A stretch of DNA of 64,000 bases from Streptomyces fodineus (GCF_001735805.1 NZ_CP017248.1:9634949-9698948), one strand, 5' to 3'. Positions 20,050-28,888 are shown, numbered from the stretch's first letter. The notes: generated by a model not told the origin, from the letters alone. Numbers and translations are program-made.

Positions 20050-20254
20050 ATGAACCGGATCTGGGCCGGCATCGACAGCGGCAAGACCCACCACCGCTGC
20101 CTGGTCCTCAATGAAAGCGGCGAAACGCTGCTCTTCCGTCGTGTCGTCAACGACGAGCCGGAGCTCCTCAAGCCCCTCGACGCCGTACTCGCCCTCGGTG
20201 ACCAGGTGACCTGGGCCGTGGATATGGTCGGCGGTGAGCCCGCCCTCTTAAGCC
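20050..20254 (+). pseudogene. IS110-family transposase, N-terminal fragment
   Basis: An ATG starts MNRIWAGIDSGKTHHRCLVL, the DEDD-type RuvC-like N-terminus of IS110 transposases with the first catalytic Asp, continuing to VTWAVDMVGGEPALL. It then breaks off after about 68 residues of roughly 400. A separate C-terminal IS110 piece lies at 44165-44670; the two do not overlap in sequence, so I cannot say whether they come from one element. Confidence 0.8.
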
Positions 20255-20352
20255 GCCCAGTAACCCATTGCCGCCACGACGAAAGTGACCACCAAAGGGA
20301 CCACAACATTCAGCTGCACGGGCCACAAGGCTACCCAATACCGGATGAGCAC
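20248..20352 (-). CDS. Possible 34-residue membrane peptide
   Basis: From a GTG at 20352 the minus strand reads LIRYWVALWPVQLNVVVPLV, continues with a further hydrophobic run and ends YWAA at a TAA stop. It is a single long hydrophobic helix with an aromatic belt at both ends. There is no clear ribosome site, so it may be the tail of a lost membrane protein rather than a gene. Confidence 0.25.
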   Translation of the reverse strand: MLIRYWVALWPVQLNVVVPLVVTFVVAAMGYWAA

Positions 20353-20439
20353 GCATAAACCTCACACCTGGTCCGGTCATCGCAGAGAATCTGGGCTCTG
20401 GTCGAGGCGACACACCTCTGCGGCGGCTGCATAACGTGA

Positions 20440-20560
20440 GCGAATCCGGCCAATTCATCCTTGCCGCCCACCTGCCGCCCTACGCCCCCGACCTCAACCC
20501 ATTCGAGAGCATCTGGTCCCTGCGGCAGACGAAGCGCTCTCGGGCTGCGGGTAGCGGTCT
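20440..20560 (+). pseudogene. IS630-type transposase, C-terminal scrap
   Basis: Encodes FILAAHLPPYAPDLNPFESI followed by WSL, which is the last catalytic block (…DLNP.E.IW…) of IS630/Tc1-type DDE transposases. It is unlike the two complete IS630 copies in this window, so it is from another element. Nothing upstream of it belongs to the same gene. Confidence 0.7.
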
Positions 20561-20695
20561 GCCCTGGCGGACCGGGCCGGTGCCTGCCTGGCCCGCGTCT
20601 TTGGGGCGGCCGTGAGCCGGAGCACGGTCCCGCGCCTGGTCGACGTTCTTCCGGAACCGGGGGTGCCCGCGCCGCGCGTGGGCGGTCGCGACGAA

Positions 20696-21904
20696 TCAAT
20701 CCGCCTCCTTCTCGGGCCCCGATCTTGCGGATCCCCGTGAACGGTTCAGCAATGGCAAGGCCGTCAGAGGAAACACGACCACTGACAGAAGGCCTGCCGC
20801 CACCAGCGCGGCGGCGTTAGCCGGTAGGATCGCCTCCAACTTCAAGCCGATCGTCGTCGCAGCCACGATGACCGGGAGCGAGGTGGCCTGCAAGAGTCCG
20901 CTGGCCATGACCTCGGCGCGCGAGAGGCCGGCGCTGCGGTAGACCAATGCGGGCACTCCACGAACGAGGAGGAGCGCGGCAAGGAACATCGGTACCCGCA
21001 GCGCCGTTCCGGCGTCCGCGAACAGGGCTCCGAGGTCGAACTGGATGCCGCTCGTCACGAAGAAGACCGGGATGAGAAAGCCATAGCCGAGGCCCTCCAG
21101 TTTGACGTGGAACTGCGGGTGCGTCTGTTTGGAGTCGGGGTCGACCAGCCGTAGCACGGCCCCTGCGATGAAGGCACCCAGAACGGCCTCGAATCCGAGA
21201 TGCAGGGCGACCGCGGATAGACCAACGATCAGAACCATTGTCAAGCGGACCCGGACTTGAGTGCTCGTGTCCGCCAGGTTCATTACCGTCTGGGACAGCC
21301 ACATGGAGCGTCCTGCGCGTATTGAGGCCACCACGATGAGCACCATCAGGCAGGCAAGGCCGAGCAGGAGAAGCAGCCTGGAAGCCGGGCCCGAGGCATG
21401 CTCGGAGAAGAACAGCGACAGCAACACCACAGCGCTGATCTCACCTGCCGAGCCTCCACCGATGGTCAGCTGGCCAACTGGCCGGTCGACCGCGCCGGCG
21501 TCCTCGAGGATCGGGACCAGAAGTCCCACAGACGTGGCCACCAGCGCGGTGCCCAGGAGCAGCGGGCTCTCGAACAACCCGGCAATGTGCAGCATCCAGC
21601 CGACGGCTGCGGCCAGCGCAAGTGTGCCGGCCAGACCAATACCGACGAGCCTCGCCCACGGCCCGCGTAGTTGCTGGAAGTCGATCTCGAGCCCGGCAAG
21701 GAACAACAGGAAGCTCAGTCCAATGATCGACAAGGCCTGAACGGTGGCGTCCGGCTGCACCACATTCAGCACGGCCGGGCCAAGAACGACGCCAGCCACG
21801 ATCTCGAGGACCGGGCCCGGGAGAGGGACGCGGGGCACGAGGGCGAGGAGGAAGGGGACGCCGGCGGCTACCGCGAGAACGATGACCAGGTTGTCGTACG
21901 ACAT
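20696..21904 (-). CDS. CPA2-family cation:proton antiporter
   Basis: 402-residue Kef/NhaS-like membrane exchanger (Na+ or K+ against H+). About 12 membrane segments are visible. The family features are ARLVGIGLAGTLALAAAVGW, GTALVATSVGLLVPILEDAG and AVLGAFIAGAVLRLVDPDSK, with FLIPVFFVTSGIQFDLGAL near the C-terminal half. The soluble nucleotide-binding (TrkA-N) domain seen in KefB/C is absent, so it ends soon after the transmembrane core. The start is the ATG at 21904, giving the usual short first helix. It is the last intact gene before a stretch of scraps on its 3' side. Confidence 0.93.
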   Translation of the reverse strand: MSYDNLVIVLAVAAGVPFLLALVPRVPLPGPVLEIVAGVVLGPAVLNVVQPDATVQALSIIGLSFLLFLAGLEIDFQQLRGPWARLVGIGLAGTLALAAAVGWMLHIAGLFESPLLLGTALVATSVGLLVPILEDAGAVDRPVGQLTIGGGSAGEISAVVLLSLFFSEHASGPASRLLLLLGLACLMVLIVVASIRAGRSMWLSQTVMNLADTSTQVRVRLTMVLIVGLSAVALHLGFEAVLGAFIAGAVLRLVDPDSKQTHPQFHVKLEGLGYGFLIPVFFVTSGIQFDLGALFADAGTALRVPMFLAALLLVRGVPALVYRSAGLSRAEVMASGLLQATSLPVIVAATTIGLKLEAILPANAAALVAAGLLSVVVFPLTALPLLNRSRGSARSGPEKEAD

Positions 21905-21966
21905 CGCGACTCCGGCGGCCGGTCGGCGGGGCAAGGTTCTGACCTAGATTGCCCCATCCGAGGGTG

Positions 21967-22365
21967 TTATGGCCGGTCGAAGAACCAACCGGCGCGTCTC
22001 CCCGCTCCGACAGGTCTGCTCCGCGCAGTTCGGCGAGCAGGGGCTCGTGCCAGCGAGGCGGGACTGCGGCCTCGGTCCAGTCCCGCGGTCGGCGCCGGCT
22101 GGTCACCCCGGAACACCGCGGCCACCGCATAGTGATACGGCAGGACAATCGCCTTGCGCGGGTAACGACGGGTGAGCTCCTGGGGGAGACCGGGCCAGAC
22201 CAATCGCCCCTCGCGCACCCCCACGGCCACCCGGAACGGGACTCCACGGCGAACGCCAGCAGCCGGTCCAGCCCAGCCCGGCGTCCCGGGCCTCCCGCGC
22301 GGGGGCGGGCAGCGCGGACGTACGGCGCTGGTATCTACGCGATGTCCGGTCATGCTCTGGGGCAT
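21967..22365 (-). CDS. Hypothetical protein, probably decayed
   Basis: A minus-strand frame of 132 codons. Only the middle looks protein-like (VAVGVREGRLVWPGLPQELT and YPRKAIVLPYHYAVAAVFRG); both ends are Arg/Pro-rich in the way non-coding GC-rich frames are. Family unknown. It is upstream of the antiporter gene in the same direction. Confidence 0.3.
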   Translation of the reverse strand: MPQSMTGHRVDTSAVRPRCPPPRGRPGTPGWAGPAAGVRRGVPFRVAVGVREGRLVWPGLPQELTRRYPRKAIVLPYHYAVAAVFRGDQPAPTAGLDRGRSPASLARAPARRTARSRPVGAGRRAGWFFDRP

Positions 22366-22685
22366 CCAGTAGCGGGCCTCGTCGTCACTGGCCCCTTGTC
22401 AGCGAGCCTGTCTGGTGGGCGTCAATCCGCTGTCCGCGCCCGTTGCGATGCGCGGAATCCGTAAGCGAATCAGAAACGTGGCAGGTCGTCCGAAAGCGAA
22501 GCCCGGTGATGAGATGCGCCAGCCCGCGCTTCCGGCTCGACCGGAAGGAGGGACAATGCTCGAGTACGGCAAACATCTAGAGGTTGTTTCCCGTCTGCCA
22601 TAGGAGCAATGCCGTGTGACACAGGAGAGTGGCATGGAATAGTGGGCGCCACCTGCGTCTTGGGTTACAGGCGCGGAGAAATGAG

Positions 22686-22964
22686 ATGACAGGACGGACA
22701 CAGAGAGCCGTTCTGGCAGGCGGATGTTTCTGGGGCATGCAGGATCTCATTCGCCGCCTGCCTGGAGTGACGGGGACTCGCGTCGGCTACACCGGCGGTA
22801 ACGTGCCCAACGCCATGCACCGCAACCACGGCACACACGCCGAGGCTATCGAGATCACACTCGATCACGACCAGACCGACTTTCCCACGCTGCTGGAGTT
22901 TTTCTTCCAGATCCACGATCCGACTACGAAGAACCGCCAGGGTAACGACGTCGGTCTCCCCTGA
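22686..22964 (+). pseudogene. msrA: Peptide methionine sulfoxide reductase MsrA, 3'-truncated
   Basis: MsrA repairs oxidised methionine (S-form). The first half is intact: AVLAGGCFWGMQDLIRRLPG with the catalytic Cys, then VGYTGGNVPNAMHRNHGTHA and LLEFFFQIHDPTTKNRQGND. The frame stops after VGLP, just where the family continues with the SYRSAI region, leaving 92 of about 170 residues and no C-terminal resolving part. The ATG at 22686 has no strong ribosome site. The sequence after the stop is unrelated, so this is a true deletion, not a single-base break. Confidence 0.85.
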
Positions 22965-23188
22965 AGTCGCCCGCCCAGCGCAGCCACGGACCGCTGCCTC
23001 GACGCGCTTCTTGTTCTCATCGCGGACGGGGCGTACGGCCTCGGTGGGATAGGCATGAGGGCGCCTGGGGCCTACGGACTCGCCGGAATTCCGTGCCCGT
23101 TCCCGCAGCCATCGCCACGGGAAGAGTAGCGTGGGAGGGGCGAGGCGAGTCCCGTGTTCGCACCGGCTCCCGAAGACGGGTGGTCCTC

Positions 23189-23671
23189 ATGGTCGGCTCT
23201 GATTCACCCCTTGATTCCCTGCATCTGCCGAGCGGCGTTCATCGGGCTGTGCGTCCGGGGTGCGCGCTCCTCCGGCTGGAGACGACGGAGTCGCGGGAAG
23301 GTGTGCTGGATGGTGCGTGGTGGCCGCGGTCGCGCGACATCGCTGCCGAGCTGCCCGAGCTGCTGAGCGCCCTCACCAGGCACCTCGGCCCCGTCACCCG
23401 CGTCGGGCTGGACACCGCGGCCTGGGCAGGGCTCCCGACGCGGATCGTCGTCGACGACCGGGTGGTGCACATCGACTCCTTCCCCGTGGGTGACGACACC
23501 GTCCTGATCACCCGGGGCGACCGGGACCTCTTCTCGCTGCTGGTGGTCCCGCCGAGCGCGACACCCGAGGCCGCCCGCGTCGCGATGGCCCAGGCCGTTC
23601 GGGCAGACAACATCAGCCAGGCTGAGCAGATCCTCATTGATACCGGACGCGGGCAGGAGCCGTCGGACTGA
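23189..23671 (+). CDS. DUF5994 family protein (paralogue A)
   Basis: 160-residue protein of unknown function. The DUF5994 signature EGVLDGAWWPRSRDIAAELP is followed by a beta-rich middle (VDDRVVHIDSFPVGDDTVLI) and the family block FSLLVVPPSATPEAARVAMA. It ends with a short helical tail. The ATG at 23189 is preferred. It converges on the SpoIIE phosphatase gene with 30 bp between stops. Two paralogues lie at 25029 and 27854. No catalytic residues or membrane segments are evident. Confidence 0.88.
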   Translation: MVGSDSPLDSLHLPSGVHRAVRPGCALLRLETTESREGVLDGAWWPRSRDIAAELPELLSALTRHLGPVTRVGLDTAAWAGLPTRIVVDDRVVHIDSFPVGDDTVLITRGDRDLFSLLVVPPSATPEAARVAMAQAVRADNISQAEQILIDTGRGQEPSD

Positions 23672-23701
23672 TGCGCCGCACCTCGACCGAGGCCGGTGAG
23701 G

Positions 23702-24910
23702 TCAGCCGCGCCACTCCACCATGAGCAGCGTCGCGTCATCCGTGGTGTGTCCGCCCCGCGCCCGCTTGAGCGTGTGGGACAGGGAACGGGTCACCGCCCG
23801 GACCCCGCGGCCGGTCCTCTCCAGATGGTTCACACAGTCGATCAGCTGGTCCTCCCCGAACTCCTCCCCGCCGGACTTGTGCTCCTCGACCACTCCATCG
23901 GTGAAGCAGAGGACGCGGTCCCCGCGCTCCAGCCCCAGTTCGCTGATCCGCGGCTGTGAACCGCCCAGGCCGACCGGGAGGGTCGTCGGGGCGACCAGGC
24001 GCTTCGCGACGCGGTGGTCGCGGACGAGGATCGGGGGCGGGTGCCCGGCATTGACCCACTGCACCCGTCCCATCGTCGTGTCCAGCTGCAGCATCTGCGC
24101 GGTGACGAAATGCTCGGGACCGAACTGCTCCGCCACGGCGCGGTCCATGAAGTCGTAGATCTCCGACAGTCTGATGCCGAGGCGGCGGGCGTGGCGGTAG
24201 GCGCCGATGGCCACGGTGGCCATCGTGGCCGCGTCCAGTCCGTGGCCCATCGCATCGATCATGACCACGTGGAGGACGTCGCCGTTGAGGGCGTAGTCGA
24301 AGCTGTCGCCGGCCACGTCATAGGCGGGTTCCAGGATCCCGGCCACGGCGACCCTGGGCATGATCATCGCCAGCGGCGGCAGCAGGGACCACTGGATCTC
24401 CGCGGCGGCGCTCATCGCCTCACCGCGTCGGACACGGAAGAACAAATCGGAATAGCCGTGCTTGGTCACCAATAGGTCGGCCACCAGGCCGGAGATCCGG
24501 TGCAGCAGGCGGCGGTCGTCGTCATCGACGCTGTCCAGTGTCACCGCCATGATCCCCACCTGGTCGCCGCCGTCCAGCAGTGGCATATGGACCCGGACGC
24601 CGTCCTCCTCGGGCAGCTCGACGGGGACCGCGTCGAGAAAGCAGCGGCCCGCCTCGGAGCCGTCGATCATGTGTGGTTGCCCGTCCGTGAGGCCCTCACC
24701 GGGCAGGGGCACGAGTAGCAGCTGGCCGTAGTCCTGCAGCAGCACCTGCGGACGGCGGCCCCCCAACTTCTCCACCACGTCGGCGACAAGCGGCCCGATC
24801 AGATGGGGAGGCAGCTCGTGCGCGCGATCGAGAACCGCTCCCAGCAGCGCTTCCCCGAAGCTCTCGGAGCGGTCCGCGCGCCGTTCGGACGTCATCCGCT
24901 CACCCGCCAT
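23702..24910 (-). CDS. SpoIIE-type PP2C serine/threonine phosphatase
   Basis: 402-residue cytoplasmic protein phosphatase. The first 170 residues look like a GAF-type sensor (LLLVPLPGEGLTDGQPHMID, VHMPLLDGGDQVGIMAVTLD). The PP2C/SpoIIE domain then has the metal ligands in PAYDVAGDSFDYAL and MIDAMGHGLDAAT, the block WVNAGHPPPILVRD and the final TTDDATLLMVEW. Proteins of this type dephosphorylate anti-sigma antagonists with a STAS domain, and one is encoded 1.4 kb upstream on the same strand (26277-26714), so a partner-switching role is likely. The start may be the ATG at 24910 or the one at 24895, which has GGGTGAG just upstream. Confidence 0.92.
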   Translation of the reverse strand: MAGERMTSERRADRSESFGEALLGAVLDRAHELPPHLIGPLVADVVEKLGGRRPQVLLQDYGQLLLVPLPGEGLTDGQPHMIDGSEAGRCFLDAVPVELPEEDGVRVHMPLLDGGDQVGIMAVTLDSVDDDDRRLLHRISGLVADLLVTKHGYSDLFFRVRRGEAMSAAAEIQWSLLPPLAMIMPRVAVAGILEPAYDVAGDSFDYALNGDVLHVVMIDAMGHGLDAATMATVAIGAYRHARRLGIRLSEIYDFMDRAVAEQFGPEHFVTAQMLQLDTTMGRVQWVNAGHPPPILVRDHRVAKRLVAPTTLPVGLGGSQPRISELGLERGDRVLCFTDGVVEEHKSGGEEFGEDQLIDCVNHLERTGRGVRAVTRSLSHTLKRARGGHTTDDATLLMVEWRG

Positions 24911-25028
24911 GATCTGCACGTATCGGTTGGGTGGGACGACGAAGAGATTGCTCGTGCCATCGCTCCACTGGGGGACGTCGACGACCGAAGCTGCCGGCCG
25001 GTCACATGGGCCCGACGGCATCAGGCCC

Positions 25029-25541
25029 TCACCTGAGTCCGGGGCCTCCTTCCGACTCCCATGTGGCTTCTCCGTCGAGGCCGTTCTCGGCGAGTGCGAG
25101 GATGCGCGGCGCCGACAGCGGGTTCTCGGGGTCGGCGGCGGCGGTCAGCAGCCGGCTGGCCGCTCCGGCCGGCTCGTCGGGTGGGATCACCAGCAGTTCC
25201 CAGCGACCCACCGTGCCGCAGTCCAGGGTGATGGCATGCGCTTCGGCGGCGAGGCCGGTCAGGGACACCTCGATCACGTGGCCGGGCGCAAGCACCGTCT
25301 GCGGGGCATCGGGCCAGGACGCGGTGTCCACGGTGACGCGGATGACGGTGCCGACAGCCGGGTCCAAGGAGCCGACCAGCGCGGGCAACTCCAGTTCCAG
25401 CGCGTCGCAGCGCGGCCACCACGCTCCGTCCAGCGGGCCGTGGCTGACGTCCGGCGTGACACTCAGCCGGGGCAAAGGCATCCGATAGCTATGTGCGTCA
25501 CCTGGTGACGTACCCTCGGCGGGCTTGCTGACAGCGTCCAT
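25029..25541 (-). CDS. DUF5994 family protein (paralogue B)
   Basis: 170 residues with the family block HGPLDGAWWPRCDALELELP, then VIRVTVDTASWPDAPQTVLA and WELLVIPPDEPAGAASRLLT. The start at 25541 (MDAVSKP) leaves a 27-residue disordered head before the first conserved strand. It lies upstream of the SpoIIE phosphatase gene in the same direction, 119 bp away, and could share its transcript. Function unknown. Confidence 0.87.
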   Translation of the reverse strand: MDAVSKPAEGTSPGDAHSYRMPLPRLSVTPDVSHGPLDGAWWPRCDALELELPALVGSLDPAVGTVIRVTVDTASWPDAPQTVLAPGHVIEVSLTGLAAEAHAITLDCGTVGRWELLVIPPDEPAGAASRLLTAAADPENPLSAPRILALAENGLDGEATWESEGGPGLR

Positions 25542-25743
25542 CGTGCGATCCCCGTCCCGGGCGGCCTGCGGCTGCCCGCGTCTGTCACTCGCCGGGAACG
25601 GCTCCGCCGTGGTCGCGCGGCCGAATAGCTCTCGGTGCACATCAGCCTACTCCGGCCACGGCAGACGGTGCGGCGCTCAACCGTCGTGCAGGTGGCAAGC
25701 GGCTCGGCCGTCCCGGCTGCCGGCTCATCGTCCCTTTGCTTGA

Positions 25744-26339
25744 TCACCGGCTCGCCGGGGACGGCCTTTCCACGGGCAGGATCAGCACGCACGGGGCGAC
25801 CGGGCTGGGCAGCCCGACGATCTCTCCGAGGTTCTGCCAGCCCCAGGACTCGAGGGCGGCTTGTCCGGCCTGGTCGAACGGATGGAGCAGGGCGACTCCC
25901 ATGGCTGCGTGCCGGTCGGTGAGCAGGCGCTGCTGCAGGCGGCGGGCGATGTCGCGGTGCTGAGTGTGCGGATGGGCGTCGACCTGAGTGAGTACGACGA
26001 ATCGTGCGCAGGCGGTGAGCCGTTGGATGCTCTCCTGCAGCGTTCGGTCGAGCCCTCTGCGGCCGGGGCCGTCAGGGCCCACCGGAAATCCGAAGGAGCA
26101 ACCGACCAGCACCGTCGTCTCGGCGACCAACAGGGCGAAGCCGGGACGGTGGGCACTGACCGCCAGGCGGTGCACGAAGTCCCCACGGTCGTGGAACGCC
26201 TCACCGGGGGTGCCCGCGACGGACGCCATGGCCAGGTCCGCGATGTCCTCCCGCACCCCCTCGACCTGCCAACGGGTCAGCCGGCGCAGACGGATCCCGT
26301 CCTTGAGGGCCGGCTGATCCGGCCCACGAGCGGGTTCAT
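25744..26339 (-). CDS. GNAT-like hypothetical protein, frame-disrupted near its start
   Basis: About 198 residues. The body starts DGIRLRRLTRWQVEGVREDI and continues through RPGFALLVAETTVLVGCSFG and QHRDIARRLQQRLLTDRHAA to a C-terminal ALESWGWQNLGEIVG, which resembles an acetyltransferase fold with the usual Arg-rich acetyl-CoA loop (HRDIARRLQQ). No start codon exists in this frame nearby. Adding one G near 26318 joins it to an ATG at 26339 (MNPLVGR) that overlaps a stop codon in the third frame as TGATG, so the real gene probably begins there, translationally coupled to the STAS gene. Confidence 0.6.
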
Positions 26340-26714
26340 CAGGCGTCCGCGTCCCGGTACGCGTGAGGTCGCCGAGCAGCTCCGGTGGCGCGGGACTGGT
26401 GGGGGCGCGAGGAGCAAAGTGGATCCGGTGGCGGAGAGGAGCCGGGTGATTTGTGCGCACGGGTGGTGCAGCTGCAGGGAGGCGTGCACCCGGCCGGCGC
26501 GGTGGGACGCCCCCAGGAAGACGTCCAGGCCCTTGGAGTCGCAGGAGTTGACCGTGGTCAGGTCGATGTCGATGACGGTGACTCCGTCGCGCAGACACTG
26601 CTCCAGTGCGGCCCGCAGCAGCGGCACCGTTGCCGGTCCGATCGTACCGGCGAGTGTGACGAGCGCCTGCTCCCCGCGGTTCCGCCGGTGGATGTCCAGC
26701 CGGGAAAGGACCAT
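26277..26714 (-). CDS. STAS-domain anti-sigma factor antagonist
   Basis: The first 110 residues are a STAS domain: VTLAGTIGPATVPLLRAALE, then VIDIDLTTVNSCDSKGLDVF with the conserved D-S-x-G-L that holds the phosphorylatable serine. Such proteins bind and sequester anti-sigma factors when dephosphorylated by a PP2C phosphatase. GAGGAGAGG precedes the ATG at 26714. As read it runs 145 residues, but the last 35 are probably out of frame: a one-base correction would end it at about 26338, overlapping the next gene's ATG. It belongs with the SpoIIE phosphatase downstream. Confidence 0.82.
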   Translation of the reverse strand: MVLSRLDIHRRNRGEQALVTLAGTIGPATVPLLRAALEQCLRDGVTVIDIDLTTVNSCDSKGLDVFLGASHRAGRVHASLQLHHPCAQITRLLSATGSTLLLAPPPVPRHRSCSATSRVPGRGRLMNPLVGRISRPSRTGSVCAG

Positions 26715-27020
26715 CACGCCTCTCCTCGGCAGGGGCACAGGCCGGCAGGGGCGCGCGGAGCGAGCGCACCTATGGTGAACGTGCGCGAAGTTGCTTCGAC
26801 CGCGGCGGACATGATGCCGACCCGTCTCCGCACCGACCGCTCGGACGGCCCGGGGTTGATCTCTAGCCGAGGACGACCTCGGCGTGGCAGCCGGAGCGCG
26901 TGATGCCCTCGGTACCTCCACCGTACGCCGCCCGCAGCCCACCTCGACGTGCCGCGCGCACCTCGTCACGGCCCCCACTACGGAGGAAACCAAGTCCACG
27001 CACAGTACCTCCGCGCCGCG
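26715..27020. other. Intergenic region upstream of the STAS gene
   Basis: No gene is recognised in these 306 bases. They should hold the promoter of the STAS-GNAT unit and the end of the winged-helix gene's transcript. Confidence 0.35.
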
Positions 27021-27290
27021 TCAGCCCCGCGCCTCCTCGGCCTCCATGAACTGGATCCCCTTGTGCGTCAGTGTGACCATCGCGGGTGTGTTTCCGCGTG
27101 CCCAGTCGACCTCGATCAGCCCTTCGACCGCCAAGTACGTGCAGGCCGCCGCCAGGTCCTCCGCGGGCATGGCGAGATCGTGGCACAGCTTCATCCCGGT
27201 GGTGCCGAGGAGGCGATTACCTTCCACGGCCTCATACAGGGTCTGCATGATCGCCTCGCGGTAGTGCTTCCGCTCTTGGAGTGTCGCCAT
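27021..27290 (-). CDS. Small winged-helix-like protein
   Basis: 89 residues starting at an ATG with AAAGGCAGG upstream. The order of helices and the segment TYLAVEGLIEVDWARGNTPA followed by MVTLTHKGIQFMEAEEA look like a winged-helix DNA-binding domain, with the wing at DWARGNTPA and the typical T.KG terminal helix. No effector domain. Function unknown; it could regulate the surrounding DUF5994/STAS cluster. Confidence 0.65.
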   Translation of the reverse strand: MATLQERKHYREAIMQTLYEAVEGNRLLGTTGMKLCHDLAMPAEDLAAACTYLAVEGLIEVDWARGNTPAMVTLTHKGIQFMEAEEARG

Positions 27291-27849
27291 GGCTGCCTGC
27301 CTTTCGTGCCGGCACCTCCGCACAACGTCTGGCCAGGGCGTTCCTTGGCCTCCGTCGAGGGCCTTCGCCTCGGATTTCGTCCGGCCAAGTGTGATCGCCC
27401 GAGGAGGACCGGCTGGTCACCAGCCAGGAGCGCGCCGGCTCTGCCATGCGCGTGGTGTCCACCGTGAGGTGGAGACATGTTCCGCCGTCGGCGCCTGCTG
27501 GGTAGCTGCGCTGTTCGGTGGCGTCGAAGCAACGGCGGAGGACCTCCGCGACATGGCGAGCCGCCTCCGGGGTCGCGGCGAGGATCCGGACCTGCGCGTG
27601 CCCGGTCGGCGGCCACTCCGGTGACTTCATGGTGCCCTCTTGGTCCTCACGGAGTGTGGCGCCGCCAGGGGGCCCACTCGAGGCGGCCGCCCCCGGGCTC
27701 TTCCGGTTCCGCCGACCGATTCCCGGTAGGGCGTCGCTGTAGTGGAAGCCACCGATCCTTTCGGCATGCTGAGCGTTGAGCCGGTGGATCACGAACATTC
27801 CCGCGCTGATCACAACGATGAGCACGGCGATCACGACGAGTGTCTCCAC
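27232..27849 (-). CDS. Small membrane-anchored protein running into a second hypothetical protein
   Basis: A single open frame of 205 codons that probably contains two genes. The first part (GTG at 27849) is a short membrane protein: ETLVVIAVLIVVISAGMFVI, then IHRLNAQHAERIGGFHYSDA and a Ser/Gly/Pro-rich tail. At residue 74 an ATG (27630) with GAGGG upstream starts MKSPEWPPTGHAQVRILAAT, then AARHVAEVLRRCFDATEQRS and LHLTVDTTRMAEPARSW, a compact alpha/beta hypothetical protein. The last 50 residues look out of frame. The GTG lies 5 bp after the stop of the upstream DUF5994 gene, so they are one operon. Confidence 0.55.
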   Translation of the reverse strand: METLVVIAVLIVVISAGMFVIHRLNAQHAERIGGFHYSDALPGIGRRNRKSPGAAASSGPPGGATLREDQEGTMKSPEWPPTGHAQVRILAATPEAARHVAEVLRRCFDATEQRSYPAGADGGTCLHLTVDTTRMAEPARSWLVTSRSSSGDHTWPDEIRGEGPRRRPRNALARRCAEVPARKAGSHGDTPRAEALPRGDHADPV

Positions 27850-27853
27850 GTCC

Positions 27854-28402
27854 TCACCTCCTCGGGGAGGAACTCAAGAGCCCAGCCGCCGAAGCGGCTC
27901 CGCCGTCGGTCTCCCATTCCTCTTCCCGGCTCCGGACCTCTGCCGCGTTGCGGCTCATGGCCTCGTCGGCCATCAGACCGCTGGCGGTGCAGAGGCTTCC
28001 CGGAACGGCTGCTGCCGCCATCAGCCGGGCGGCGGCGGTCGGCTCCGTCTCCGGTGGGATCACCAGCAGGTCCAGGCGGCCCACCGTGTAGGAGAGGAGG
28101 ATCAGTTTGTTCGGGTCCTGCTCGGCGGCGAACCAGCCGACGTGCACGATGTGCCCAGTGACAGGCACCTTGTGCGGGATGACGGGCCAGTGGGCCGGGT
28201 TCACGATGACGCGGGTGATCCGGCCCCAGCGCGCGTCCAGCGCGTCCGTCAGGCCGGGGATCTCCCGGAGGAGATCGCGGGAGCGGGGCCACCAGGCACC
28301 GTCCAGGAGACCTGGAGCCGAGGCCGGCGGGGTCAGGGACAGCCGGGCCGGCGCTGAGGACAGCCGCTCTTCGGCGATCGCATGGTCGATGGTCGCAGTC
28401 AT
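27854..28402 (-). CDS. DUF5994 family protein (paralogue C)
   Basis: 182 residues. The family motif GLLDGAWWPRSRDLLREIPG is followed by ITRVIVNPAHWPVIPHKVPV, HIVHVGWFAAEQDPNKLILL and LDLLVIPPETEPTAAARLMA. The C-terminal 50 residues are acidic and probably disordered. It is first in a minus-strand unit with the membrane-anchored hypothetical protein (5 bp gap). It is more like paralogue A in the WWPRSRD motif. A sigma-B-like promoter can be read about 110 bp upstream. Confidence 0.88.
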   Translation of the reverse strand: MTATIDHAIAEERLSSAPARLSLTPPASAPGLLDGAWWPRSRDLLREIPGLTDALDARWGRITRVIVNPAHWPVIPHKVPVTGHIVHVGWFAAEQDPNKLILLSYTVGRLDLLVIPPETEPTAAARLMAAAAVPGSLCTASGLMADEAMSRNAAEVRSREEEWETDGGAASAAGLLSSSPRR

Positions 28403-28511
28403 GACGCGGACCTGTCCCCGGGGCTGGTCTTCGACGTCCCGGTGTTGTTGCTCGCCAGGAACGACACCGACATGGCGGCCGGTGTGCGAAGTACTCCCGG
28501 TGCTTTCACTC

Positions 28512-28535
28512 TACGCCGTTGCGAGGCCCCCAAAC
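28512..28535 (-). promoter_or_regulatory. Possible sigma-B-type promoter for DUF5994 paralogue C
   Basis: Minus-strand GTTT at 28532-28535, a 14-nt spacer, then GGCGTA at 28512-28517. It resembles the stress-sigma consensus GTTT-N14-16-GGGTAT with one clear mismatch. It is about 110 nt upstream of the ATG. The SpoIIE/STAS neighbours make a stress-sigma promoter plausible, but a match this short can occur by chance. Confidence 0.28.
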
Positions 28536-28888
28536 GTGTACGTGACCAGGCATTTTCCCCAGAGGGCGCTGTCCGGAGCCGCCGGCGAGCGGCGCCGGCG
28601 CGGCCCGTGCCGCGATGGCCAGGGCTGTGCGGACCGGCACCGTCATCCAGACCGAACAGATCCCGGCCGACACCAGCAGTCATCAGGTACACGGGGTCCC
28701 ACGAAAGCCCCTCGGACGGGCCGGGAACACCGCACGCCCAGGGAATGACGTCTGGAGGTACGGCGCCCGTAGTGTCCTCCCGCTGGGAGGCGCCGATTTC
28801 AAGGCGGTCGAGGCCGTGCCGCCCGTGGGGGTGGATGTCCGGTAGCGATGCCCGCCTTTGTCCCACTGGTGCCGTTAGGGTGCGCGAC

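Noticed and set aside
20690..22400. Biosynthetic or defence role for the antiporter neighbourhood
   Set aside because: The antiporter is intact, but both sides are scraps, so no functional link can be supported.
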